A stretch of 64,000 nucleotides of DNA from Pyropia haitanensis (Eukaryota > Rhodophyta > Bangiophyceae > Bangiales > Bangiaceae), in contig SDUX01000006.1 in NCBI GenBank assembly GCA_008729055.1, forward strand, positions 2,964,842 through 3,028,841, given 5' to 3'. Under the pieces are notes generated by a model. The model saw nothing but the letters and a program-made list of their open reading frames with translations. It was not told the origin of the DNA and searched no databases. Of this stretch, positions 30,513 through 41,868 are shown in pieces. Position numbers and translations under genes: made by a program. Each line of letters opens with the position of its first letter. Positions within the stretch are counted from its first letter, which is position 1.

Positions 30513-31001
30513 GGTCACCTGTCAGTACGATAGTGGCTGTCGTTGAGCAGTAAGTTCTGTCGACTCGATTGCAATCGATCGACAGGTGCGGATGGCGAGA
30601 AACCCCTGACGCAGAGGCTACACTGGCTGACACCCTGAGATCCGCCACAATCCCTCATGTCCTTGCAGGATTGGGAGAAAGGGACAGCCGGTGCGGTGCG
30701 AGTGGCTGCTCCTCGCCCAGTGCCGCATCAGCGCCGAGTGGTTGGCTCGCCAGCCTCCAAGGCTGCCTCCAATCAGGGCCCCTTCGACGCCGCGCCCGTG
30801 TGGCACACCCCTACGGCCGCGCTTCGGGTCTGTCGACGGCGCTGCCGACCGGCGCCGTCGGCCACCCCCTCCTTCGCTCCGTGACTGCCACCGAGCAGTC
30901 GCTGCTGTCGATTAGCCCTTCTTCTCCCCCCTCCTCCCCCCCTTCCCCCCCTCCCCTCTGTCCCCTCCCCGGCGGTCGGCGCGGTGCGCCAGTCATTCCA
31001 C
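30513..31001 (+). promoter_or_regulatory. Promoter and pyrimidine-rich leader of M28 copy 2
   Basis: This segment is absent from copy 1, where CCAC at 17001-17004 joins directly to the start region. CCAC occurs at both ends here (30509-30512 and 30998-31001), consistent with a microhomology deletion in copy 1 or an insertion here. It holds a CCAATCAG box near 30768, a palindromic ATTGCAATCGATCGA stretch near 30570, and a C/T tract at 30915-30970 directly before the ATG, the layout seen at other genes in the window. Confidence 0.5.
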
Positions 31002-34000
31002 ATGCCAGCCGCGGCCCCCCCTCCCGACGGCCCGCTGGGCCCCGCCCTCCGCCGCCGCGCGGCGGCAGGGGGAGCGACCAAGGCCCCCACGGCGGCGCGG
31101 CCGGCGGCGGCGCCTCCCCCCACAGGCGGGCCGCCCACTGCCGCTCGGGCGGCGGCGGCGGCAACGGCGGCAGGTGCCGGCGGCGGTGACGGCGGCGTCG
31201 GCGGCGGCGGCGCCTCCCCCCCCCACCCGCGGCGCACGGCCGCTGGGTGCGTGCCGCCGCGTACGCCGCGCTGACGGCGGCCATTGTCGCGGCCGCGGCG
31301 GCCGGCTACGCCCGCCGGCCGGCGGTGGTGCCCGCGTCGGCGCCGCCATGGGTGTTTAGCGGCGCCCGATCGCACGGCCACGTGGCCGCCCTAGCCGGGC
31401 GGATGCGCTGGGTCGGCACCGCCGCCCTAGACGACGCGATGGCGGCGATAGAGGCGCGCCTGGACTCCCTCGCGGCGGTGGCGGCGGCCAATGGGTACGT
31501 GCTGGAGCGGGGCAGCCACACCGCGTCGGGGGCGTTCCTCTCGTCCATCGGGCCCATCCCGCTGGTCAACAGCTACGCCAACGTGTCCAACGTGGTCGTC
31601 CGCGCGTACCGTGCGGACACGCCGCGGGCGGTGCTCGACGCCCGCTCCGCGGTCGTCATCAACGCGCACGTGGACTCGGCGGTGGGCTCGTACGGCGCGT
31701 CGGATGATATGGCGGCGGTGGGGGTGGCGCTCGAGGTGCTCTCTGCGCTCCTCCACACGCCCCCGTCGGTCAACGCGCTGGTGCGGCCGGTGGTGGTACT
31801 CCTCAATGGCGCGGAGGAGCCGGTGCTGATGGGCGCCCACGCGTGGGTCACCCACCACCCGTGGGCGCCCACCGCGGGGCTGCTGGTCAACCTCGAGGCG
31901 TCGGGTGACGGCGACGCGGGCCTCCTCTTCCGCTTGGGGCCCCGCCACGCGTGGCTGGCGCGCGCGTACGCTGCCGCGGCGGCCTACCCGCACGGCTCGT
32001 CGAGCTCAATGGACGTCTTTGAGGCGCAGCTGGTGCCCGCCGAGACGGACTGGCGCGTGTTCCACGAGGTGCGGGGCGTGCCCGGCCTGGACATGGCCAG
32101 CTACGCCGGCGGCGAGCGCTACCACACCCACCTGGACGACATTGCGCACGCGAGCCCCGCGTTTGGCCAGCACCTCGGCGACAATGTGCTGCCGCTGGTG
32201 TGGGAGCTGGCGGGCCGCGCCGACGCGCTCGGCCGGCACCTCGCGGAGCTGGTGGCACGGGGGGTGGACCTGGGCGCCTCTGCAGCCGCGGGCGGTGGTG
32301 CGCCAGCGGCGCCCGACGCGGCGGCCGCCGACGCGATCGCCGCCGCCACGGACCGGGCCGTCTACTTTGATATCCTCGGCCGGGGGATGGTGGTGTACAG
32401 CATGCGCGCGGCGCTGGCCGGCAACGCGGCGCTGGTGGCGGTCACGGCGGCCGTGCTCGCCGCGGTGGGTGGGGCGTCTCGCCGCCGATGGGCCGCCCTG
32501 GGCGTCGCCACGGCGGGCGTCGTCGCCGCGTACGTGGCCGCCCTGGCGGCGCCTGCGGCGGTCGCGCTGCTGTCGACGGCCGCCACGGGTACCCGGCTGG
32601 TGTGGTATACCCACCGGGCGCTACTACCGGCGCTGTACCTCCCGCCGGCGGTCGCCGCGCCGGCGGTGGTGCTCCGCTGGACCGCCGCCGCGGTGGCAGC
32701 GGTTGGGCGCGGCGGCCGGGGGGGGCTCAAGGGGCCACCCCCACTGTGCCCTACCGACGCGCTAGTGGGCGCGGGTGTGGCGGTGCTGGCCGCGTTGACG
32801 GCGGGCCTCACCGCGGCGGGCCTCACCATGGCCTACGTCCCAGCCTGGAGCCTGGTCGGCGCCCTCGGTGGCTGGGCGGCCCTCCACGCGCGCGCGGGGC
32901 CACCGGCGGCCGCCGCGGCGGCGGCCGTGGGGTCACCGCGGCCGCCGCCCGCCCTTGGTCGCCTGCTCGCCTGCCACGCGCTGTCACTGGCGCCCGCCGC
33001 GGTGCTGGGCGTCCCCATCACGTCCGTGTCGGTGGCCACGTTTGGGGGCATCATGGGCCGCGCCGGCCGCTCTGTCGCACACCCCGACGCCCTCCTCGCC
33101 ATCATTGTGGGGCAAGGCGTCGCGTCGTACCTGCTTCTCCCGTCGTTGTCAGCGGCTGGCGCCCACGCGCGCGCCCTGCCGGCCGTGGCTCGACTGGCGG
33201 CGGCGGCCACCGCGGCCGGGGCGGCGGCCTTGGCGGTGGCGGTGGTGGTTGCGTCGCGCTCGTCGCCGGCGTCCACTCCCGTGGGCCCGTCGGGTGTGGC
33301 GTACGGCCCCGAGACGCCCCAGCGGGTGATGATCGTGCACTGGTCACCGCCGCCGGGCCCGCCTGGCGGCCCGCCACCCGTTCCCGTGTTGGCGCTGGGC
33401 GGCCTCGACGCCAACGGGGTGGTGCTGCCGCCCGCGGCGCTCGCGCCCGCCGTGTCCCCCACGTCCCTGCGGTCACCGCTGGCTACCCGCACCGCCGCGT
33501 GGGGCCGCCTCGCGTCGACCCCGTGGGAGCCGTACCGCCCCTTCCTCCCCTTCCTCTCCTCCCAGTCCATGTACGAGGTGGCCACCGCGCCCGCGTTTCC
33601 CGCCCCCGTCTTGACCGTGTCGCCTGGCGTGGCGTCGACGGTCCCCGCGGCGGCGGGCGCTCCCATCAACGGTGGCAGCGCCGCCGCCGCCGCCGCCCAG
33701 GCGGTCATCAATGTGTCGCTGACCATCACCGCCCCCGGTGCGCATATGTTGTCGCTGCGCCTCGGCCGGGCGCGGGCGGGGGTGGTTGCGTGGTCCCTCG
33801 CCGCGGACCTGCCCGCCGCCCTCGACGCGGCCGCCGCTGACCCGGGCCGCGCCGCGACCGCCGACGCGGCCGACGCGGGCGGCGGCGACGACGTGTACGT
33901 GCGCCATGTGGGGCGTGGCGACGGCGTGGCGGTGTGGCGGGTGTGGGTGGCGCTGCGGCCGGGCGCGGCGGTGCCGGTCGACGTGTCCGCCGCGCGGCTC

Positions 34001-34291
34001 GGGCGGTCGCGCAGCGCGGGGGTGCTCGCGGCGCTGCGGCTGCCCGCCTGGGTCGCGCCGGTGTACGTGGTCGCGTCGGGCGCGTCGGCCGAGCTGCGGG
34101 CGGTGGAGGGGGGGGGGGATGGGAGGGGAGGTAGGTGCCGTAACGGGGCGACCCGGCGGCCACCCGGGTGTGGCCGTCACGGGCGGCGACGGGGCGGGGG
34201 CGCCACGGCCGCTGCAGCTGCTAGGGTGGTGTTAATGGGTGGAGGCGGCCTGGGCACGAGGGGGGGGGGGATGGAGGGGCTTCGTTATTGA
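31002..34291 (+). CDS. ERMP1 (FXNA)-like endoplasmic reticulum M28 zinc metallopeptidase, copy 2
   Basis: Family members are ER-membrane aminopeptidase-like proteins with a lumenal M28 domain and multiple membrane segments. From ATG 31002 (MPAAAPPPDG) an Ala/Pro/Gly N-terminus leads to one membrane segment (about 31250-31320) and the peptidase. Allowing for one missing base in the nine-C run at 31216-31224 (copy 1 has ten), the zinc ligands and catalytic residues are H223 and D225 (AHVDSA), D235 (SDDM), E272/E273 (NGAEEPVL), E299 (LEASGDGD) and H375 (YHTHLDD). A region with about eight hydrophobic segments follows (32390-33270), then a C-terminal lumenal domain ending near LRLPAWVAPVYVVASG. 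The low-complexity last 60 residues are uncertain. At about 1,096 residues it is longer than animal ERMP1 (about 900). The intact start, leader and C-terminus make it the likely functional copy. Confidence 0.8.
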
Positions 34292-35618
34292 GCGCACCGT
34301 AGCGTGCGAAATGGTCTGCATGGCACAGCGCGGCCTGGACGGGGTGCCGCTGGCAGTGCGTCGCCCATGCGTACCCCCCCCCCCCCTCCGCGCCGCTGCC
34401 GGCGTCATGGGGGGGCTCGCCGCGCATTGGGTGAGCCGTCCCCGCTCGCCCGGCTGCCGCCGCTCCCCCCCCCCGCCGCCGTGTTGTCCCGGCCGCGTGT
34501 GGCGCCGGCTGCCGACGTCGCGCCGCTCCTGGCCGGCGGGCCTGGGCGCCGCGGCGGTGAGCGCACTCGTCAGTGCTGCCGACGCCCCGGCCCTCACGCA
34601 GCGATCCGTGTTGTTCTCAGTGGCCTCGCGCGTTGGTCGCGCACGGCTGGCGCTCGTGCCGTAGGAGGGGGGCGCGGGAAAACGAGGACAGTGGATGGGG
34701 GGCTGGGCAGGGAGGAACAGCTCCGGAAGGGCGGCGCCGATGGTGGCACCGCTGTCGTCGCCGCTGCGAGTGGCGGCGGCACGGGTGCTGGCGGCGGGCT
34801 CGCGATGTGGGGCATTCTGGTCCAGCGTGTCGTCTCTCGCGGCCTCACTCTATTCCGCCACGGCCTGCAGCGGAGCGACTGCCGACGGGAGCGCCGCTGG
34901 CGCCGCTGCTGCTGTTGCTCCGAAGCGGGGCGAGGCACTTGACTTGTAGGGAAAGTACGAGACGAGCAGTCAGAGAGAACAAGACCAGACAGCTCACGGA
35001 AGTGACAGTGGCGGCGATGGAGGGGCCGTCGTCCTGGGTGGCGACAGCACCCGCAACGGTTCAGGCGCCATTGGTGGGTCCGCCGTTGCTCGACGAGGAC
35101 ACCCGACGAGAGGATGGGGCCGTATCGGGGCAGCTACGGATGCCACACGGTCAATCGGCCGGTGGTGCAGCAGAGAGGAGGACGAAGGCCGGCTGGGGGA
35201 CGGTGAAAGGAAGCTGCTGCTGTCACAGCGGCGACGCGTATCCGGCGGCGCATGGTCGCCGTGGCGGGCGGTGCACGGCCGCTACTCTTTCCTCATGGCT
35301 GTGGAGCTAAGGGCAGGGGCGGCGTCCGTGAGAGTGCAGCGGGCTGCTACCGCCGCCGCCGCCAACGATGCCGCCGACCGCCGCCGTCCATGCTGCGACC
35401 AGAAACGGCGCTTTGCGATAACGAAACCCGCGTTGATTGTTCAAGTGAATCGCTCCAACGAGCACACGACTTCCCCGTGGGAGACGCACGCCGCTGCTCC
35501 CCCGCCACCTTAGCCCATCCCCCTCTGCGGCGTCCCTCGTTGATTGCGCATCCGCCCGCCCCTCCGCGCTCCCGCTCCATCGTCTTCACAACCATGTCAC
35601 GAAGGGCCGGCGGCCCGC
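34292..35618. other. Intergenic region between M28 copy 2 and the LITAF-like gene
   Basis: No supported gene. Plus-strand frames of 80-140 codons (34239-34664, 34695-34949) have more mixed composition than most but no motif. Bases 35380-35480 are AT-richer and probably lie in the 3' region of the LITAF-like gene. Confidence 0.4.
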
Positions 35619-35921
35619 TCAGCACGCGGCCTTTTCGCCGAGAGCGTACGCGCAGTTTGGGCACCGGTGGATGTGGTTGCTGAGGCAGCTACACCCGCAC
35701 GCCGGCACAAACACGCAACAGCATCCGATGATGAGGCAGAGCGCCCAGTTGGGAACCGTACACGGGTCCACCTTGACGCGCGACGTGACAGGCGCGCCGC
35801 AGCCGGGGCACGTGACCGACTCGGGGGTGGCCGTCCAGACGGCGGGCAGCGGTCGGACGGAAGGCAAGGGGGGGGGGTCATCAAGCGACGAGGGGGGGGG
35901 GAAGCCCTTATCGCCGTCCAT
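35619..35921 (-). CDS. Small LITAF-domain (SIMPLE-like) zinc-binding membrane-associated protein
   Basis: A complete 100-residue protein. The LITAF domain binds one zinc with two knuckles flanking a membrane-inserting hydrophobic stretch and acts on late endosomal or lysosomal membranes. Here CPGCGAPV (C38, C41) begins the domain, an uncharged hydrophobic segment with many Cys spans about residues 57-80, and HIHRCPNC (C87, C90) with ALG closes it. The N-terminal 35 residues are Pro-rich, as in animal LITAF proteins, where such segments carry PPxY motifs; no PPxY is present here. The size fits the family (about 100-160 residues). The region between the Cys pairs has extra cysteines (GCCC, CGC), possibly palmitoylated. 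It is a single-frame, stand-alone gene. Confidence 0.75.
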   Translation of the reverse strand: MDGDKGFPPPSSLDDPPPLPSVRPLPAVWTATPESVTCPGCGAPVTSRVKVDPCTVPNWALCLIIGCCCVFVPACGCSCLSNHIHRCPNCAYALGEKAAC

Positions 35922-38691
35922 GGCGCTGGCGAAAGAGGGGGTGGTCGGAGGGGGGAGGGACGGGCGGTAGTGACGTGCGGCGGTCCAGGCGGGCGGAGCG
36001 GGGTGGAGGCGAGCTGGCGAGGGAGGGGAACAAGACAGAGTGCGGTGGGGGGCAGAACGTGTAGGTATGTGCCAGTGGAGAGGACGGGGGAAAGTTCAAG
36101 GCGGGGGGCACGCGACGGCGACTCGACCTGGGTTCGGGGGAGGACCACCAGGGCCGGCGAGCGACTCCACCGCAAGGACAGACCGAGGGACTGAGCTGAA
36201 ACGGGAAGGAGGACGCGCGAGAAACCGAGGTGGGGACCGCCAGCCCGCTCGCGGCGGTGGTGGCATGGGCGTGCTGGCGGAAGCGGGAGCCCCTTTCGTC
36301 CTCTCTCGCACCGTTCAGGGGCGAGGGAGGGGAGAGGCGCTGGTTCCCCACGACGGAGGTTGGGGGCGAGGACGGATCCCCGTGTCAGCAGCGGGGGGAA
36401 ACGCACGGTCCCTCATCGACGGCAGCGACTGACAATCGCGGCGTGGTGGTGTCCAAGTGCGTCTGGTGGGGACGAGGGAGGACTCCCGGCCGGGTGGGGA
36501 AGCCCGACGCCTGCCAGCCCCTGGCGTGTAGTACCGCCGCGGCGGAGCGTGTCCCGCTGCCGTCAGCAAAGCCGGCCCTGCCTCCGTCGGGCCTGCCGTC
36601 AGCGGGGTCCACCACTGGGGGGCCGACGCGAACCCGCTGCCCGCGGAGCGCGTGTCAGCGTGGACGCCGTCAGCAAGCTCCCCCAAGGGCGCGCCGCGCG
36701 CCTGCAACCCGCCGGCGCCAAAGGAAACAGAACAGAGCGGGGCGCGTACCTAGGTAGGGGCCCCCTCCTAGCCCTCTTGCCGCACCCCCCCGCTATCCGC
36801 CCGCCTGTCACGTCATATCCCTTTGCGAACGGGTCCGCGGTGGACCGATGACCATCCCAGCCACGGCAATGGCGGCGGGGCTGGCTTTGTGCACTGGGTT
36901 GGCATTCCGCATTGGGTTGGCTATATTTTTCTTTTGTTTGAACGAGGGCACACCCAAATGGGTGGGCCACTCGCCCCCACCCACCCACACCCTCCCGGTC
37001 ACACCAACGGACTTCATGTGTCGCCCCCCCCCAGCACCGCGCCAGCGCGCGCATCCCCCCATCAACTCCCAGCACCCTACCACACTCTTCGTTCTTCCAT
37101 CCCAATTTTCCTTTTTCTTTTGTCGAACCGCGCTCGTCGTCGGCGCTCGAAGGACCGGCGGCAGGCGGAGATGGGCGTCGTCGGCCGCGTTGTGTCAGTC
37201 GCGGGCCGCCGCGGCGCCGCGCGCGGCGCCACCCCCGCTGGGGTGCCCGCCGCGCCTGCACCGCGGCGTGGCGGCCGCGCCGCGGCGGCGGCGGCAGCCA
37301 AAACCCCTTTGGCAGCAGCGTCTCCCGCGGCCGAGGGTGTCTCTGGCAGAGGCCGGATGGGAAGGGTGGGGGGGGCAGGTGGGGGTTTGGGGACGGACGT
37401 CAGCCGCCCACCAGGACGGCGGGCGTGGCGGCCGCGCGGCGTCCCACCTCCCCCAGCGGCGCCCAACCGCCCTCCCTCCGCCACCGCTTCTTTCGTCTCC
37501 CCTCTTCTGCGCCTCCCGCCTGCCCACCTCTCCCGCTGCGGGCGGTGGCGGCGTGGCACGCGCTGCCGCGCGCCGCCGCGAACCCGCCACCGCCGCCCGT
37601 ATTTCGTCTTGTGGCCGCCGCGGCCGCTGCGCGCCACCCCCGTTGCGGCGGTCCGTGAGGGGGGACGGGCGGGACGGCGGGGAGGAGAGAGGAGGGAGGG
37701 GAGTAGGGAGGGGAGGAGGCAGCCACAGTGCAAGGTACCCCACCTGCCGCCCTCCCGCCCTTCTGCCCGCGCCGACCCCCCGCCAGACGAATGCAGCGGG
37801 CGTTTTGACGGGCAGGCGGCGGCGCTGGCCGCATCGCTCCGAGCGCGCCCCCTGCGCGCCAAAATTCTTCCGCGCCGCCCCCGCCGGCACCCCTCCCCTG
37901 CCGCCCTGGCATCTGCGCGCGCGCGTCTCCCGCGCAGCAGGCGGGCGCGGCCGTCCGCCCTCGTCGGTGGCTGCGTTTCCCAGCCAGGGCGCCGCCCCTC
38001 CCCGGGTGCGCGGCGCAGCCGGGCGGCGGCGGCCGCCCGCTTCCGGCACGGCCGCTGCGCACCGCACCGCCACCGCCGGGCGCGGGTGGGCGCGAGCATT
38101 TGGCCGCGGGGGGGGGGGGGGGGGGGCTGACCGCGCCGGCCGGCGGGCTGGCGGGCGGCCTCTCGCGGCCGCGCGTCCAGGCACACGCGCGGAAGGAGGG
38201 GGAGGCGGGGAGGGGGGGAGAAGGCAGCCACGACGGCGTGCGCCGCTGCTTGGCCGCTCCGCCTGCCTGAGGCGGTTCCGGCCGCAGCGGCCCTCCCTGC
38301 TCCTTCCCTCTGCCTTCCCCCTCCTCTCCCACGCTGCTCGCACGTCCGACTGTCACCCAACCCCCACCCCCCCCCCTACCCCCTCCCTCATCTCCCTCTC
38401 AGCCTCCGTGGGGAACCCCCTTGACATACCCGCTGCGGCCGTGCGGGTACCCAGCGCCCGACGTACGCTTCCACCCCTCCCACCCGCGTCGCCTTGACCG
38501 TCGCGTCGCCGCTCGCCGCGGCGCCCGACCGGCCGTCGACGTTAGACGCGCGCGTCGGCGCGCGTCGCTGAGTCTGCCACCCAAGTCTCGCTGCCCACCT
38601 CCCCCCTCCCGGCGCGGTTTGGCAGTGTCGCTGCCTCCCTCGGCCCCGGCGGTCCTACGCACCAAGCCACCCCCCCCCGGCGACCTCCATC
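35922..38691. other. Intergenic region with a TATA-containing promoter
   Basis: Mostly low-complexity. At 36880-36930 there are ATTGGGTTGG motifs followed by TATATTTTT at 36922-36930, a convincing core promoter facing right. An ATG at 37171 follows a T/C-rich tract. A second pyrimidine-rich stretch at 38280-38400 and another at 38595-38690 precede the gene at 38692. Confidence 0.45.
37171..38130 (+). CDS. Uncertain ORF, possible first exon with a transit-like N-terminus
   Basis: The frame from ATG 37171 begins MGVVGRVVSVAGRRGAARGA and continues Ala/Arg-rich for about 50 residues, like an organelle-targeting leader, before becoming Arg/Pro low complexity. It lies 240 bp downstream of a TATA motif and directly after a T/C-rich stretch. 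A possible splice donor (GGTGTC) occurs near 37337. No downstream exon or domain was recognised, so only the first 50 or so codons have any support. Confidence 0.25.
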   Translation: MGVVGRVVSVAGRRGAARGATPAGVPAAPAPRRGGRAAAAAAAKTPLAAASPAAEGVSGRGRMGRVGGAGGGLGTDVSRPPGRRAWRPRGVPPPPAAPNRPPSATASFVSPLLRLPPAHLSRCGRWRRGTRCRAPPRTRHRRPYFVLWPPRPLRATPVAAVREGGRAGRRGGERREGSREGRRQPQCKVPHLPPSRPSARADPPPDECSGRFDGQAAALAASLRARPLRAKILPRRPRRHPSPAALASARARLPRSRRARPSALVGGCVSQPGRRPSPGARRSRAAAAARFRHGRCAPHRHRRARVGASIWPRGGGGGG

Positions 38692-39451
38692 ATGGGCCCG
38701 CCTCCCCCCCCTCCCCCGCCGCCGCCGCCGCCGGCCAAGCCGAGCGGCAGCCGCGCAGCGGCTCCTCCCCCGCCGCCGCCCCCAGGGGCGGATGGCGGTG
38801 GCGGCGGCGGCGCCGCGGCGGCGGCGGCGCCCCCCCCCCCGCCGCCGCCGCCCGCGGCGGCGGCGGCGGCGGCGGCGCCCCCTCCCCCTCCGGCGGCGGC
38901 GCCCGCGGCGGCGGTGGCGGCACGCCCCCCCCCCCCCCCCCCCGCAGCCGGCGGCACCCGCGGCGCCCGTCTCGGCGCCCGCCGCACCGGCGCCCGCGGC
39001 GGTGGCGACGGCGGCGGGCAAGGCCGCCGCCTCTGCGGCGGCGGCCGCCCAGGCGGGCGGCGCGGACGCGGCGGGGATGGCCAAGGCGGGCGCCGCGGCG
39101 GGGGCCAACGCGGCCAAGGGCGCCTTGGCCGCCGGCACGGGTGCCGCCGGGGCGGGGGCGGCCAAGGGTGCCGCCGCGGTGGGCGGCGTGGCGGGGGCGG
39201 CCAAGGGCGCCGCGGGCGGTGCGGCGGGCGCGGCGGGCAATGTGGTGGGCGGCGTGGCGGATGGGGTGGGCAAGGCGGGCGGCGCGGCGGTGGGGGGGGT
39301 GAAGAATGTGGCGGGCGCGGCGGGCGGGCTGGCGGGCAAGGCGACGGGCGCGGGGGTGGCGGCGGTGGGGGGGGCCGCGGGGGGGGCCAAGAAAAAGTCC
39401 AAGGGCTGCTTTGCGTGCTTTGGCGGCGGCAACGCGGGGGAGGCCGAGTAG
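38692..39451 (+). CDS. Pro/Ala/Gly-rich protein with KGAA-type repeats and a cysteine tail
   Basis: Start MGPPPP at 38692 after a pyrimidine-rich leader. Poly-Pro and poly-Ala runs fill the first 85 codons. The 19-C run at 38925-38943 shifts the frame; one more base would join it to QPAAPAAPVSAPAAPAP and then to about 130 residues of irregular repeats (AAKGALAAGTGAAGAGAAKG, VGGVAGAAKGAAGG, GNVVGGVADGVGKAGG). Lys spaced about every 11 residues in an Ala/Gly background recalls LEA-like or synuclein-like amphipathic helices that bind membranes. The end KKKSKGCFACFGGGNAGEAE combines a basic patch with two cysteines, a plausible S-acylation site. The family is not identified; stress or membrane binding is inference. 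Confidence 0.55.
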
Positions 39452-40510
39452 GGGACCGCCGCCGGCCGCGGCGCCGCCGCCGTCGGTGGACGGCGGCGGC
39501 GGTGGCGGCCGCGGCGCGGCGGGGTGGAGCGGGGTGGGGAAGCCGGGGAGGGGGGACGGCGGAGGTGGAGGTGGTGGCGGAGGGGGATGGGCGCGGGGGA
39601 CGGGAGGGAGGAGGGCGTGGGTGCGGAGGCGGGGGACGCACGGAGCGCGGCGGGCGGGGTACGTGCGGTGGCGGCCACTGGGGGGGGCACGGAGGAGGAG
39701 CGGGGAAGGGGGGGGACTCTGTGGGGCGGTGATGGCGCCCACGACGACGGCGGTGGCTGGGGTCTGTCCAGCCGGCCGGGAGTCCCGCCGCCGCCGCTGC
39801 CGTCCAAAGCCCCGGCTGGCCACCCCGGCCGCCCCGTGCGCGGCCACAACCGGCTGGTGCGGGCGGGGACGCGCTGCGGCTGCTCGCCGGGACGCCCCCA
39901 CCTGTGTCCTCCGCCGCCCCGACGACCCGGCCGCATGTACACTACGGACGTACGCAAGAAAAAACAAAAAAACCATACCACGGGTCCGTTTTTTCGTTTG
40001 ATTCCTCTCGTGGTCTGCTTCTCCGCGCGGGGGGGAGGGAGCGACTCTCCCTATGGCTGACGCGTGGGATGTGGGCAGGGGGACTGGCTCCCACCGCTGT
40101 GCGCGCGACGGCATGGGTGGGAAAGGAACAAGCTGGTGAGTGGAGGGGGGGGTGTGATGGTGATGACGGTAGTGCTGGTGGTGACGGTGGTGCTGGTGGT
40201 GACGGTGGTGCTGGTGGTGACCCTCGTCGCGGTGGTGACGGTGCGCCGGGCGACAGCTGTGCAGCTGCACTGCAACGGGCTGACGGTCGTGACGGCGGAT
40301 CCAGGCGGCATCCACGACCCCACGCGGGGTACGGGTACCGGCGGGGAGGCCCGTGCAACGTGGCACCTGCCGGTATGCCTCCTCGGCACCGGCGACGCCG
40401 GCGGGGCCGCGGTGGCGCCCCCCCCCCTCCCCCCGCCCACCTGCCCTTTCCCCCCCTCCGACCCCGACTTTTACCACCCGCAGCCGACCACCGCTGACGG
40501 GGAGGCGGCC
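39452..40510. other. Intergenic region upstream of the ASNSD1-like gene
   Basis: Gly/Arg-type low complexity to about 39900, then an A-rich patch (39953-39975) and T-run. A GGTGGTGAC-type tandem repeat of 12-18 bp lies at 40160-40225. No gene seen. Confidence 0.4.
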
Positions 40511-40579
40511 ATGTGCGGCATTGTCGCGCTGCTGCTGTGCCTCCCCCACCCGCCCCCATCGGTGCCGCCGCCTCCATCC

Positions 40580-40632
<53 letters not shown>

Positions 40633-41806
40633 AGCATCGGCGGTGGTCCGCCGCCCCCCCCCCCCCCCTACTTCCCCCTCCCCCTCCTCGCCCTCCCCCC
40701 CCTGTCGTCCCTCCCATCCGCCGCCACTCTCGCCGCGGCCATCGCCCCCCGCGGCCCCGACGGCGCGGGCACGGTGCGGCTGACCGTCCCGGGGGGTGGG
40801 GGGTCCCTGACGCTCGCCGCCGCCGTGCTGGCGGTGCGGCCGCCGGCGACGGGCCAGCCGCTGGCGGGGGGAGGCGGGGACGTGCTGCTCTTCAATGGCC
40901 AGGTGTACCGGGCGCGGTGGGGGGAGGGCGCGGAAGCAAAGGGGGGGCGGGGGGGGGAGCGCGGCTACACGGGGAACGACGGGCGGGCGCTGCTCGCCGC
41001 GCTCACCGCCGCCACCGCGGGGGTGGAGGCACCACCGGCAGCGGCGGCAGCGCCCCTGGAGGTCACGCTGGCGGCGGTGACGCCCGCGGCTGCCGCCGCC
41101 GCCACGACGGCCGCCGCCGCCACCGCGGTGGCCACCGCGGTGGCCACCGCGGTGCTGGCCGTCCTCGACGCCACCGACGGCCCGTACGCGGTCATCTACT
41201 ACCACGCGCGGACGGGCACCCTCACCGCGTGTCGCGACGTCTTTGGCCGCCGCTCCCTCGCCGCCGCCGCGGCGCCCGGCGTCGGCGTCGCGCTCGCCAG
41301 TGTCGTGCCACCACCACCACGGTGGCCGGTCGGGGGGAAGGGGGGGGATGCAGGCGCCGGCTGGGTGGAACTGCCCCCGGCGGGCGTGTACGTCGTGACG
41401 GCTAAGGGTGGGGGGGCGGTTGCGCTCGCCGCGCCCCGGCCCGTCCGCCGCCTGACGTCGCCGTCGGTGGCGCACAAGGGGGGAGCGGCGGGGGAGGTGC
41501 TGTCGTGGCTCCCGGCCGCCTGGGCGCGCACCGTTGATGGCGTCAGCGGTGGGGGTGGTGGGGGTGGTGGCGGCGGCGGCGACGGGGCCGGCGGGGCAGG
41601 TGGCCGCGGCCGGGGGGAGGACGGCTGGGACGGGCGGCCCGACGGGCGGGGCGCCGCCGAGGCGGCCCGCACCGCCGCGCTCGCCGCCGCGCTCGCCGCC
41701 GCCGTGGCGGACCGGGTGGCGGCCGCGGCGCCACCGCCGGGGCGGTGGCTGTTGCCGTCGTCTCCCCTGTCGGCACGAGCGGAGGGCGCGGGGAGGGAGG
41801 GCTGTA

Positions 41807-41868
<62 letters not shown>

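Larger units (their letters stand above)
29278..34068 (+). repeat. Duplicated block, copy 2 (ENGase leader fragment, M28 gene)
   Basis: Matches 16590-17029 plus 19579-22624. The left edge falls inside the ENGase leader (purine-rich on the plus strand, from about 29278), with no ENGase coding sequence attached, so this is the daughter or transposed copy. It is interrupted by an 835-bp insertion and carries about 485 bp of promoter-like DNA that copy 1 lacks. Confidence 0.85.
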
